A DNA stretch of 64,000 nucleotides from Prunus persica (taxonomy: Eukaryota > Streptophyta > Magnoliopsida > Rosales > Rosaceae): assembly GCF_000346465.2 (NCBI RefSeq), contig NC_034009.1, forward strand, positions 24,349,090-24,413,089. The letters run 5' to 3'. Under the pieces are notes generated by a model. That model was not told the origin of the DNA and made no database searches. It saw only the letters and a list, made by a program, of their open reading frames with translations. A program made the translations under genes and the position numbers. Within the stretch, counting starts at the first letter, position 1. Each line of letters starts with the position of its first letter. Below, in pieces: positions 32,783 through 42,489 of the stretch.

Positions 32783-33162
32783 GGGGAATGCTAGCAACCT
32801 TCTCTCCAACCTTCTCCCTTTTTCTCATGACATGTGGATTTTTTTAAGGTCATTACTGTGTTTTTTTTATAACAAAAAAAAAAAAAAAACGTTTTCCTCT
32901 ATAAAAAAAAAAAAAGAAGACATTTTCTTCAAAAAAAAAAATTTTTTGTTTAAAATTTTTCACATATGGTAAGAGAGTTGTAAGAAAAATTGGATAAATT
33001 GAAGGACAATACATTTAATATGGGTAAACTTGGAAAACAAAAGATGGTTTGTTTGATGTATTAATGTCATTATTTTAAGTGTATGAGAAGTGACACAATG
33101 TCGTGAGAAAAAAGAAGAAGGTCCAAAAGAGAAGATTTAAGAGAAGATTACTAGCATTCCTC
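32783..33162. mobile_element. MITE family GGGGAATGCTAGCAACC, copy b
   Basis: 380 bp, same ends and orientation as copy a (GGGGAATGCTAGCAACCTTC; ACTAGCATTCC). Its right flank ATATATATAT joins the sequence that in unit I directly follows the CATATATATA to the left of copy a. Confidence 0.75.
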
Positions 33163-33616
33163 ATATATATATATGTACTTTTTTTGATGAGAAAAGTCCC
33201 TTCGAGTGGACAGGAAATTGTACTTTTTTTGTCTTTTCGCATTTTTCTTTTCATGTTCAAGTAGTTTTGGACCATCCTCTTTCAAAGCAGACATGTGCAG
33301 TTGCAAAAGACCATCGTGCATGTTTATGGGAAAAAACAAAACCTCTAGCCCACTTGGCTAAAAATTATTGTATGTATGTCATTTACCTTCTTTTTTTTTT
33401 TTTTTCCTGCATGTCATCTACTATTTTACGTGATATGTGCATCTGTGAGAATGATAGCTCTCAAACGCTAGGCACCACGAGTGATAAATTATTTTGATTA
33501 TAGAATTTATAGTTAAATGATTTTAACTATGTGGAATTTTTTAGACCAAAACTCGATTTATTCAAATTATAATAGTTAAGTTTAACAACTTTTGTGCAAT
33601 TAGAACCAGAGAGAGA
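33163..33616 (+). repeat. Upstream region of P450-D, copy of 22590-23057
   Basis: Aligns with unit I across CAAGTAGTTTTGGACCATCC and the leader GTGCAATTAGAACCAGAGAG. No gene inside. Confidence 0.75.
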
Positions 33617-33820
33617 ATGGATTTCTTGAGTTTTTGTATCATCATGCTAAACCTTTTCTTTGTGTTGTTGTTCTCAATTATTCAAGCTCTGCAAAGCAAA
33701 GCCAATCCCAAAAGGCATCTTCTCCCACCTGGACCAAAGCCATTTCCCTTTATTGGCAATCTTCTAGAGCTTGGCAACAAACCCCATCTGTCTCTCACCA
33801 AGCTTTCTCAAATCGGCCAA
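33617..33820 (+). pseudogene. P450-D: 5' fragment of a CYP76-like gene (unit II)
   Basis: ATGGATTTCTTGAG start, hydrophobic anchor with LFFVLLFSIIQALQSK, then LLPPGPKPFPFIGNLLELG. It lacks about 30 bp (YGPIITL region) present in P450-B. It ends at GGCCAA (33820), at the same TATTCATATTGGGGATTC junction as P450-B. Bases 33655-33707 are repeated inverted at 33892-33944. Confidence 0.9.
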
Positions 33821-33891
33821 TATTCATATTGGGGATTCCCCATCCCCACCTTCAATGGGGAATGGGTTCCCCATCTAGCCCCACCTTTTGA

Positions 33892-33944
33892 GATTGGCCT
33901 TGCTTTGCAGAGCTTGAATAATTGAGAACAACAACGCAAAGAAA
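33892..33944 (-). repeat. Inverted copy of P450-D coding sequence
   Basis: The reverse complement matches 33655-33707 (the FVLLFSIIQALQSKAN-coding part) with about two mismatches in 53 bases. The arms are separated by about 184 bases, so a transcript through 33617-33950 would fold into a long hairpin. Confidence 0.93.
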
Positions 33945-34375
33945 GATGACACTAGGTATGTCAGAGGTCGTATACTCAAGAAAGATGGCACCAGGTATGA
34001 TTTTACGTATTTCAGATTGTGTGAAAGATTTTGAACATGTATGTTAAAGAAATCTAACAGTTGGTATTAGAGCCAGGTTGTTTGCACAAACTAAAATCGT
34101 TTTTCAAGCATGCCTATTACGATTTCTTATATGTTTATGCCATGATGAGTTTTTGGTGATGTTCAAAATTTGAAGATGGATTAAACATATTTTCTAAATA
34201 TCAAGAATATTAAAGAATCTGGAAAAGCATGTTTTAATTTGATTTTCATATCTTCAAAACTTTAAACCCATTTTTGACCTACCCGATGACCTTAAAACCC
34301 CAAAAATGACCATATGTAATAGCACAGCTGTGAGTTGTGTTAATTAGGTCATTCCCTATTCAGAAAGGTATTTTG
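33945..34375 (+). other. Copia LTR end and PBS remnant
   Basis: AAATCTAACA followed by TTGGTATTAGAGCCAGG (about 34062-34078) looks like an LTR end and a Met-tRNA primer-binding site. No coding domain or partner LTR was found. A short AAGATG.CAC.AGGTATG phrase is repeated at 33944 and 33982. Confidence 0.4.
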
Positions 34376-34458
34376 TGTAAGATCCCACATCAACCAACGG
34401 AGAGGGGGTGATGTGCCTTATATGTGCACACCCGCATCCATCTAGCACGAGACCTTTT

Positions 34459-34564
34459 GGGAGCTCACTGGCTTCAGAGTCGCAGGAACTCCGAAGTTAA
34501 GCGAGTTAGGAGATAGAGTAATTCCATGATGGGTGACCCACTGAGAAGTTGCTCGTGAGCTCCC
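34459..34564 (+). ncRNA. 5S rRNA-derived segment in Cassandra LTR 1
   Basis: It resembles plant 5S rRNA over its middle and 3' parts, including AACTCCGAAGTTAAGCG (box A region) and GATGGGTGACCCACTG (box C region). The 5' and 3' ends (GGGAGCTCAC, GTGAGCTCCC) pair. Cassandra LTRs are known to carry such a Pol III promoter-like sequence. This copy has substitutions (GAGATAGAG) and is not a cellular 5S gene. Confidence 0.85.
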
Positions 34565-34804
34565 AGAAACAAAACCGTGCCGGCAGAGAGGGGGGCCCAA
34601 AGCTGACAATATCGTGCTACGGCGGAGCCGATCCCGGGATGTGACAATTTGGTATCAGAGCCACTCTGCCGTGTGGTACGAGTGTGCCAACAAGGACGTC
34701 GGGCCCTTAAAGGGGGTGGATTGTAAGATCCCACATCAACCAACAGAGAGGGGGTGATGTGCCTTATATGTGCACACCCGCATCCCTCTAGCACGAGGCC
34801 TTTT

Positions 34805-34910
34805 GGGAGCTCACTGGCTTCGGAGTCGTAGGAACTCCGAAGTTAAGCGAGTTGGGGGCTAGAGCAATTCCAGGATGGGTGACCCACTGGGAAGTTACTC
34901 GTGAGCTCCC
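34805..34910 (+). ncRNA. 5S rRNA-derived segment in Cassandra LTR 2
   Basis: Second copy, 346 bp downstream. It is closer to the canonical sequence than copy 1 at several positions (GGATGGGTGACCCACTGGGA). Confidence 0.85.
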
Positions 34911-34992
34911 AGAAACAAAACCGTGCGAGCAGAGAGGGGGGCCCAAAGCGGACAATATCGTGCTACGGCGGAGCCGATCCCGGAATGTGACA

Positions 34993-35536
34993 GAAACAAA
35001 TCCTTAGCACATGAGTTTGTTGTATTATTAGATACTAATCATCCGGCACACATACTATGCATGAGTAGAGAATAAATATCCCTCATTACATTAACTTTTT
35101 AGTTGTGGGTCAAATCCAGATCTTCCGTTTTCTTCTCTACTCTATATATATATATATTTTTTTTTTTTGCCAAAATTAGGAAGGAGAAAATGTTTGCTCA
35201 CACACACACTACATATCAAGGTGGTACGGAAAATATAACCTGAGACCACTATTCTACACATCATTGCCCATTTTCATTGGGCTAAACTTCATTGATCATT
35301 GTCCTATGGAGCAACTTCAACTGGTAGTGCAGGGGCAATTTGGTCCATAAATAATAATAAAAACCAGTAATTTTATTTTTATTTTTAAAAGTTTAACTTT
35401 CAAAATACAAATATAATTTTTTTAATCCTTTTAAAAGTAAACAATACAATTTATATACATACATATATATATATATATATAATCATTCCTTTCTCACTCT
35501 TGTCTTTCACAAAGTCCCAGATTCATCTTCAAGTTG
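34993..35536. other. Gene-free AT-rich stretch
   Basis: No gene recognised. It holds poly-T and (AT)n runs (35143-35170, 35462-35482). Confidence 0.5.
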
Positions 35537-35719
35537 GAATCTAGGCAAGCACTTCGTCGTTAACCATCACCACCACTTCTAGGTATTCGTGCTACAACAA
35601 CCATCACAGTCACTTCATCAGCTGCGGTCTTACCTTTTGAAGGCCCTAGGTCTTACAGCAAAGGTGGAATAGGTTGATAGTACTGATGTTCTTGAGGGCA
35701 TGCTTGTTAGAGAAAACAT
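35537..35719 (-). CDS. Unrecognised first exon on the minus strand
   Basis: ATG at 35719 lies 88 nt downstream of a TATAAAA box. The first frame gives a short Ser/Thr/Arg-rich N-terminus (MFSLTSMPSRTSVL..TFAVRPRAFK) that looks like an organelle-targeting peptide. It reaches AAAAG^GTAAGA, a good splice donor, at 35634/35633. Read without splicing it stops at once, while another frame continues 22 codons (KTAADEVTVMVV...) to a TAA at 35560. A partial copy lies at 1-115, where changes favour third positions of this second frame. The full gene is not in the window, so it may be a truncated duplicate. Function unknown. Confidence 0.35.
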
Positions 35720-35806
35720 ATTCAAATGTAAAGAATTGTAATGAAAAGGAGGCTCTTTTTGTGATTGTTGGCTTGTTGAGTTGAGTTGGAAATTCAAGTG
35801 AAGGGA

Positions 35807-35813
35807 TTTTATA
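35807..35813 (-). promoter_or_regulatory. TATA box upstream of the minus-strand exon
   Basis: TATAAAA on the minus strand, 88 nt before ATG 35719, at a normal plant core-promoter distance. A MITE begins only about 20 bp further upstream. Confidence 0.5.
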
Positions 35814-35832
35814 GGACAAAAAATGGGATATT

Positions 35833-36332
35833 TAGGCCCCGTTCGGTTAAGTTTTAAGGGGTTGTTTTCATTTTCAGAGAACAAAAATGAGGTAAGAACA
35901 TGTTCGATGGCCCAAAAGCAGAAAACACTGAGAATGTTTTCATAAAATGAAAACAAGTTCACGTGTACTTGTAGAAAACAGAAAAAAGATGTTTTTATTC
36001 TCACGGGAAACGCTCAAAATAGGGGGAAGAGAGAGAGAGAGAGAGAGAGAGAGGGTTGCGACCTTCAACTGCATCAATTAAGATAAGGGGAAGATAGAGG
36101 GAGGAGAGGGCTATCTTTTTCAAGTGGTGGCGCAGCTTAAGGTGACCGGAATTGGCACTGACGATGGTGACAGCTACTGGGCAGTTTTCCAGTCAAAATC
36201 TAGCACTATCTTGAGCCTCGATTGATGGGTGGGTTAGGTAGAGGAGGAAGAGAGGAGGAGTTTAATGGTGATGGCACCAGTTGACGTGACTGGACGACGA
36301 AGAATCGCCGGTCTGAAAGTGAGATAGAGCGC

Positions 36333-36380
<48 letters not shown>

Positions 36381-36761
36381 AGGGTGAGGGAGGGAAGAGG
36401 AAGAAAGAAAGGAGGAGGAGAAAACAGAAAAAGAAAGGGAAAAAATTGAAAAAATAAAAAATAAAAGAAATAAATATAGTTTTTATTTAAAAATAATAAT
36501 ATAATGTTAAATTATACATTTAAAAAAAATCTTTTTAGAACATAAATTAGCAAAAATACACTTGAAAAATAACTCATATGTTATTATTTTCAAATTGTAC
36601 TACAAGACACATTTTCATTATTTTTATTTTCTGAAGATGTTTTCTAATTAATCTACCATACGCATTTTCAATTCCTGAAAATGCAAATTCGTTTTCTTAT
36701 TTTCATCCTCTAAAAATATTTTGTCAAAACATTCTCCAAAAATGTTATCGAATGGGCCCTA
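35833..36761. mobile_element. MITE with GGGCCC-type terminal inverted repeats
   Basis: 929 bp. The left end is TAGGCCCCGTTCGGTTAAG; the right end, reversed, is TAGGGCCCATTCGATAACAT. The terminal TA may be target duplication. It is non-coding and contains two GA microsatellites (36028-36053, 36336-36378). This TIR type is widespread in plant genomes; the superfamily is not certain here. Confidence 0.7.
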
Positions 36762-37218
36762 GCTTCCACTTCAAGCTGTTTGAGTAGATATACTAAAGTT
36801 GATGCTTAAAATATTAGGCTTTCCCCAAACTTTTGAAACCTGGTCAATGTTCGGATGAGAGGCAAGCTTCTGAAGCAATTTTCAAAAGGAATTTAGGTAT
36901 TTTATTTATGACAAAAAGTCAATTTTTTTGATTCCTATGGTTTATTATTTTTACTATTAAGGTCCTTATTTTTAAAATTTGATAATTTTTGTTCTTGTGG
37001 TTTCAATTTGAAGCAATTTAAGGACAATCCTCAATTTGTGTCAAATTTTTTTTTTTTAAAAAAAAAAAACTTCAACTAGTTTGGGAACGTTGGGAAATGA
37101 GGTTTGGTTACTCATGTTTGGTTACTGCAGTAATTAGGAATGAAAAGTTATCAAGGTATGAAATTCCCCATACATTGGAAGTCCATATCCATGAGTCCAT
37201 AATTACATTCCCAAGTAT
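36762..37218. other. Gene-free flank of CACTA-1
   Basis: No gene. The last ~80 bases, joined to 47933 onwards, resemble 55245-55310, which is the empty site of CACTA-1. Target duplication TAT occupies 37216-37218. Confidence 0.6.
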
Positions 37219-37239
37219 CACTACTACGTTTTAATATTT

Positions 37240-38130
37240 GTGCAACGAACAAGAATTCGTCGTGCAAAATGCACTACGGCGACGGAAAAAATTAGGGAGA
37301 TTCACTATTATACCCAATACATGGGCCCAAATTATAAAAATACCATATATGAAATGGACTTTAGAAACACACCCAAAGCCTGTTTACAACATAACAAAGA
37401 GGCTTTAACTTCTTATAAATTGCAAAACTGCCATCAATTTCTTAAAACAAGCCCAACCCGAAAATCTCATAAAAATACCCAAAATACTCAATAGGGCATC
37501 AAAGTAATTTAATAATTAATATTAAATTCAATAAGGCCAGCTGTCATTTTTTGGGTTTGTTTATAGAAATTCAATAGTGTAGGGTTTATTTATAATATTA
37601 GTGCTAAGAATGGGTATATCACTAAATATCTCAAAAAATTAATCGTCATGTAAACCACTGAAAACTGGAGCGTCCAAAATTTCCGTCGCGCAAAAAGTCT
37701 TAGTGCAACAGAAAACTTATGCGTCGCTCAAAGTGAGGAAGAAAAACGCGCAAAAGAAACTTAGCCCGACGACATGATTTATCGTTGCATAAGAAAAAAG
37801 TGGGATTTTTTTTTGGCCCAAAAATACTTGTATGGGATTTTTTTTAGCGCCAAACCCTTGCGCGACGGAAATATAGTTTGTCACGTAAAGTTTAATGTCG
37901 GTACATTCTTGTGTGACAGAAATTGGCTTTCACGTGACGGCGGTTTGCTTTTGGGCGATGAAAGTTTGTGCGATGAATCAAATTTTGCGTCGCGCAAAAG
38001 TGTGATGTCGACACGTGCTTGAGCGGCGAATAAGTTATTTTGTGCGACGAAAAAGTGATTTTGTGCGACGGAATTTTTTTTTTTTTGCAAATGCAGTTTG
38101 CGCAACGAAATCATGGGTCCGTCGTGCAAA
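37240..38130. repeat. CACTA-1 left subterminal motif array
   Basis: Many copies, in both orientations, of a motif around TTGCGCGACGAAA / TTCGTCGCGCAA (for example about 37858, 37990, 38040, 38110). In En/Spm-type elements such arrays bind the TNPA protein. A small element (37300-37630) interrupts the array. Confidence 0.8.
37300..37630. mobile_element. Small Mutator-like element nested in CACTA-1
   Basis: About 330 bp whose ends (TATACCCAATACATGGGCCC..AATTATAAA and, reversed, TATACCCATTCTTAGCAC) match the ends of the 18385-20270 element. It is effectively that element without the gene fragment. TCACTA-like bases occur on both flanks, but the target duplication is not clean. Confidence 0.5.
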
Positions 38131-38928
38131 GTCCTTCTTCTTTATATCTGTATTCTACCATTGCAGAGGCATAATGCAAAAAAAAAAAAAAAACATTTTG
38201 CCTCTCTCTGCCGCTGCCTCTGCTGGGAATTCAGTACGTTCATTGGGTAAGTAATTTTTGTCGTTAGTTTAAAAGTATTAATGTAAATTCATACTAACAC
38301 TATTAATTTTGTTCTCGTTAGGGATATTTGTAATTAGCGTTTGGTAGAGAACGATTGAGAAGATATTTTATTCGTTTTATATATTTAAAATGTTAAATTA
38401 ATTACATTATATTAAACTTACTTTGTGAAGTTATATTTATATTATGGTATTAAATTGTGAGTGACGTAGCACAATGTGTTGTGATGTACGAAGTTAATTG
38501 AAATGAACTTCGTACTTTTATTTTTATTTTTAGTAACACTTAGTTTCCCGTTTGATATTAGTTGGATTTCGTGCATGGATGCGTAAAGCATGACTGCGGT
38601 CCAATTAATTCTTGAATTGTCCCATTATTTGGATAGTTTGGGAATGCATAGTTATGTCACGTAATGTACGGCTACATGATTAAATTTTGATTGTGGAGAT
38701 TTTGGTGTTATCTCTGTACGTTCTTCAAGTGGTACATAGGTATTTATACCTACAGTACACCTCAAGAACTGTATCGAGATGCTGTCGAAATTCATCCGCG
38801 TCGAAATCTAATCTCATGTAGTCGTACATTACGTGACATGACTATGCATTCCTGAATGGGATAGGGCCCTTACCGGAGGCATAAGGTGACAATATGGCTT
38901 CGTATGAAGTTGTTGTGATTGTTGTGTT

Positions 38929-41900
38929 GTGATTGTGGTTTCAGGAATTGTGAGCAGGAGGTGGATACATAACCCGAATAGATACACAGACGAATACTTG
39001 GATGAAATTGAGGATTTTATTGAGTTTGCACGTACACACAACCCGGGTGCAACTAGAATCCGTTATCATTGTAGGAGGAGTAATAACACGTTGTGGGAGA
39101 CAATTGAAAATGTTGGATTTCATTTAGTAAGGAGTGGAATGATTGAGACATATAACATTTGGAACCTTCACGGGGAACAATTAGACCATGCTTCGTTTTC
39201 AAATGCCACAAGAGTGGACCATGTTGAACCTATTATGGATCCTAATGAAGAAGTCATGGATCTTATACACGATGCTTTTCCATTTGCATCGACCAACATC
39301 AATTAGGAAGGGGAAGATGACGTGCCTACACCAATGGACAATGCAGAGTTTGAACAATATAAAAAATTGTTAAAAAATGCCAAAAGAGTTATACTCGGGG
39401 TGCGAGAGCTTTTCCGTTCTCACGGCCATTGTGGAGCTAATGCATGAAAAAATAAAGTATCGTATGTCGAACTTGTGTTTCGATTACTTTTTGGGGGTTT
39501 TCAAGAGAATGCTTCTGACGGACAATTGTTTGCTGAAAAACCATAAACACGCACATAAGGTATTGAATGGTCTTGGATTGGGTTATGAAAAAATTCACAC
39601 TTGCAAAAACAATTGCATGTTATTCTACAAAGAGCATGAAACATTGGATACATGCCCTATATGCAATGAGTCGAGGTTCAAAATGACATCTTAGAATAGA
39701 ACGACTAAGATCCCACAAAAAGTCATGCGTTATCTGCCCCTGAAACCTAAGTTCAGCGATTGTATATGTTGACGTATACTGCCACAAACATGAGATGGCA
39801 TAAGGAAAAACGGGTAGACGACGATGTGATGCGGCATCCTACAGATGGGGAGGCATGGAAAGAGTTCGATTGAACGTTTCCCGAGTTTGCTGCTGATCCT
39901 GAAATGTTAGATTGAGACTTGCCACTGACGGATTCAATCCGTATGGGGTTCTAAACCAACACCACAGCACTTGGCCGATTTTCGTAGTCACATATAATTT
40001 GCCGCCTTGGAAATGCATGAAAAAAGAATACATGATGATGACTGTTTTGATAACTGAGGATCTTGGCAAGTCAATCAATGTTTACTTAAGGCCACTGGTT
40101 GATGAGTTGAATGATTTATGGACAAACGGTGTGCGCACGTACGATAAATCAAGTGGGATGATGTTCACTTTGCGGGCAGCAGTTATGTGGACTGTGAATG
40201 ATTTTCCCGCATATGTAATGGTTTCTGGGTGGAGCAAAAATGGTTATATGGCATGTCTTGTATGCACGGAAGATGTAACTTCTGGTTGGCACGCTGGAAA
40301 GGTTTGTTACCTTGGTCATCGGAGATGGTTGCCATGGGACCACGAGTGGCTGAAAAAAGATAAAGAGTTTGACGGGAACACATAGCGTCGCCTCAGACCT
40401 AGAGAATTGTTCGGTGATGAGATCATGGAACAGCTTAACAGTTTGGATTTTGCTCCATTCGAGAAAACAGTTAGTCGGACCAGACTATGTTTTTTGAGCT
40501 TCCATATTGGTCGAAACTAAGATTGAGGCACAATCTAGATGTGATGCATGTTGAGAAAAATGTATTTGACACATTGGTGGGTACGATTCTAGATATTGAG
40601 GGCAAGACAAAGGACACGATCAAAGCTCGTCTTGATTTGGAAAGAATGGGCATATGAAGGGGTTTATGGATGAATAGGGACAGTGATAAAGGTTGAAGGG
40701 ATCTTGCATTTTTTCTAGGAAACCTAATGATAAAAAGAGTTTCTAAAGTTTGTATCATCTGTAAAGTTTCTCGATGGGTTGTAATATCGCACGTTGCGTG
40801 AGTGTTGACGGGGGTAAATTTGCTGGACTAAAGAGCCATGACTGCCATGTGTTTATGCAACGCCTACTTCCAGTGGGTATTCGACACCTATTGTCGAAAG
40901 ATGTAGTGAAGCCAATCATGTTGTTTTCCAAATTTTTTTTCACAACTGACTGCAAAAACGTTGCGAAAGACAGACATTTATCAATTGCACCATGACATTG
41001 TCCAAGTCCTATGCAAGTTTGAGATGATATTCCCTCCAGCTTTCTTCACAAGTATGATCCACATAATGGTTTACTTGCCAGAAGAGGCATTGCTTGCTGG
41101 TCCTGTCAACTATCGCTGGACGTATCCAATAGAAAGGTATATAATCCTTATCATTTGTGTATTCATCATTATCACATGCTTGCTAATTTGTATCATATCG
41201 TTTTATTTTGGCAGGCTTCTAGGAGAGATGAAAAAAATGTACGCAACAAGGCGTAGCCCGAATGATCAATTATAGAGGCTTGGGTTCTATATGAGTCACT
41301 TACTTTCTGTGGAATGTATTTAAAAGACGTGGAGATGGCTTTCAATCGTCCCCAGCGCAATATTGACGGAGGTATGAGAAATGAAAAACTTTCTGTTTTT
41401 GCCCAAAGCACACGAAACTTTGGAGATCCTTGATGAGGAGAGTCATTTTTCAAAAATGACATGGAGGTATCGTATTGGTTCATACTGAACAATTGTGATG
41501 AGATAATGGCATACTTAGATGGGCATGAAGAGATGATGAAGCGAGAACATCCATCACATTTGTATGCTCAAAAACACCATGAATTGTTTCCACAATGGTT
41601 TTTGGATTTTGTAAGTTATAAGTGTTTTGTATTTGACAAATATATATTGTAGTATTTAATTTTGTCAAACTAACATGTGAATGGTTTTGTATAATATTAG
41701 GTGAATAAGTTGAAATCATCGAATTCCCCCACTTACAGTGATGAGTTATATAACTTGGCGTTGGGCCCGATTCGTGCTGAATTGTTCTCGGGTTGTCATG
41801 TTAACGACTTCAAGTTTTTGGGGATTACATGAGATGACAAGTTGTGTACGTAAAACAGCGATGTCCATGTCCCAGGTGGAGGCGAAAGTACAGACACTGA

Positions 41901-42489
41901 TTTCTATGGCAAACTCACAACTGTCGTGCAATTGCTTTACAAAGACTGATACCAAACGATCATGTTTAAGTATCGATGGTTTGATACCAATCCAAATAGG
42001 CCGGGAAGTGTTAAAATAGACAATGGCTTACTATTTGTGAACATTAACATAACATGGTATGATGACGACCTTTACATTTTGGCAAACATGGCAATACAGA
42101 TTGTGTATCTAGATGACCCTAAAGCCGGGAGTGGTTGGAAAGTTTTTCAGAAGATGGATCATAGGAACATGTATGCTATACCAGAACTAGCCTCAACTGA
42201 CAACGACGTCGACAATGTGGCTGACCAACATTTAGAATCTTCAATGAAAAATGATGCGGAAATACTTCGAGATACAAATGTTATACAAGAACCGTTTTAG
42301 ATACAATGGGTGTCTTGAATCGAAATACCGATTCTGTCAATTACAATTGACCTCGGGGATTTTCCGCGATACGATGTTGTAGTGGGCCCGAACAATGACG
42401 ATCATGTAATTATAGAGGAGGAGGATTGAGAGACCGAAAGTGATGATAGCAACGATAACGAAAGTTATTATAGTTCAAATGATGAATAA
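38929..42489 (+). pseudogene. CACTA-1 TNP2-like transposase, decayed
   Basis: Recognisable in order: an N-terminal transposase-associated domain (RRWIHNPNRYTDEYLDEIEDF, 38956-39170), the start of the TNP2/Transposase_21 region (39450-39690, with CPICNESR) and its core (39912-40380: YNLPPWKCMKKEYMMM, WTVNDFPAY, GYMACLVC). A DUF4218-like domain follows (40934-41140: PPAFFTSMIHIMVYLPEEAL), then a C-terminal DUF4216-like block (41962-42180: FKYRWFDTN, YLDDPK). Stops and frameshifts separate these blocks (for example TAG at 39304, 39694 and 40383), and an intron-like gap occurs near 41140-41215. The intact protein would cut CACTA ends in the nucleus. Decayed beyond function. Confidence 0.88.

Larger units (their letters stand above)
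34376..34992 (+). mobile_element. Cassandra-type TRIM retrotransposon carrying 5S rRNA sequence
   Basis: 617 bp: LTR 34376-34646 (271 bp), internal 34647-34721 (75 bp), LTR 34722-34992 (271 bp). The LTRs start TGTAAGATCCCACATC and end ATGTGACA. The internal part has the primer-binding site TGGTATCAGAGCC (34650-34662) and a purine tract AAAGGGGGTGGA before the second LTR. There is no coding capacity, as usual for TRIMs. The LTRs differ at about 16 of 271 positions (about 6%), so it is older than copia-1. No target duplication could be matched. Confidence 0.95.

Noticed and set aside
34459..34910. Genuine 5S rRNA genes in tandem
   Set aside because: The 5S-like parts lie inside matching LTRs with PBS and purine tract between them, which identifies a Cassandra TRIM, not a 5S gene array.
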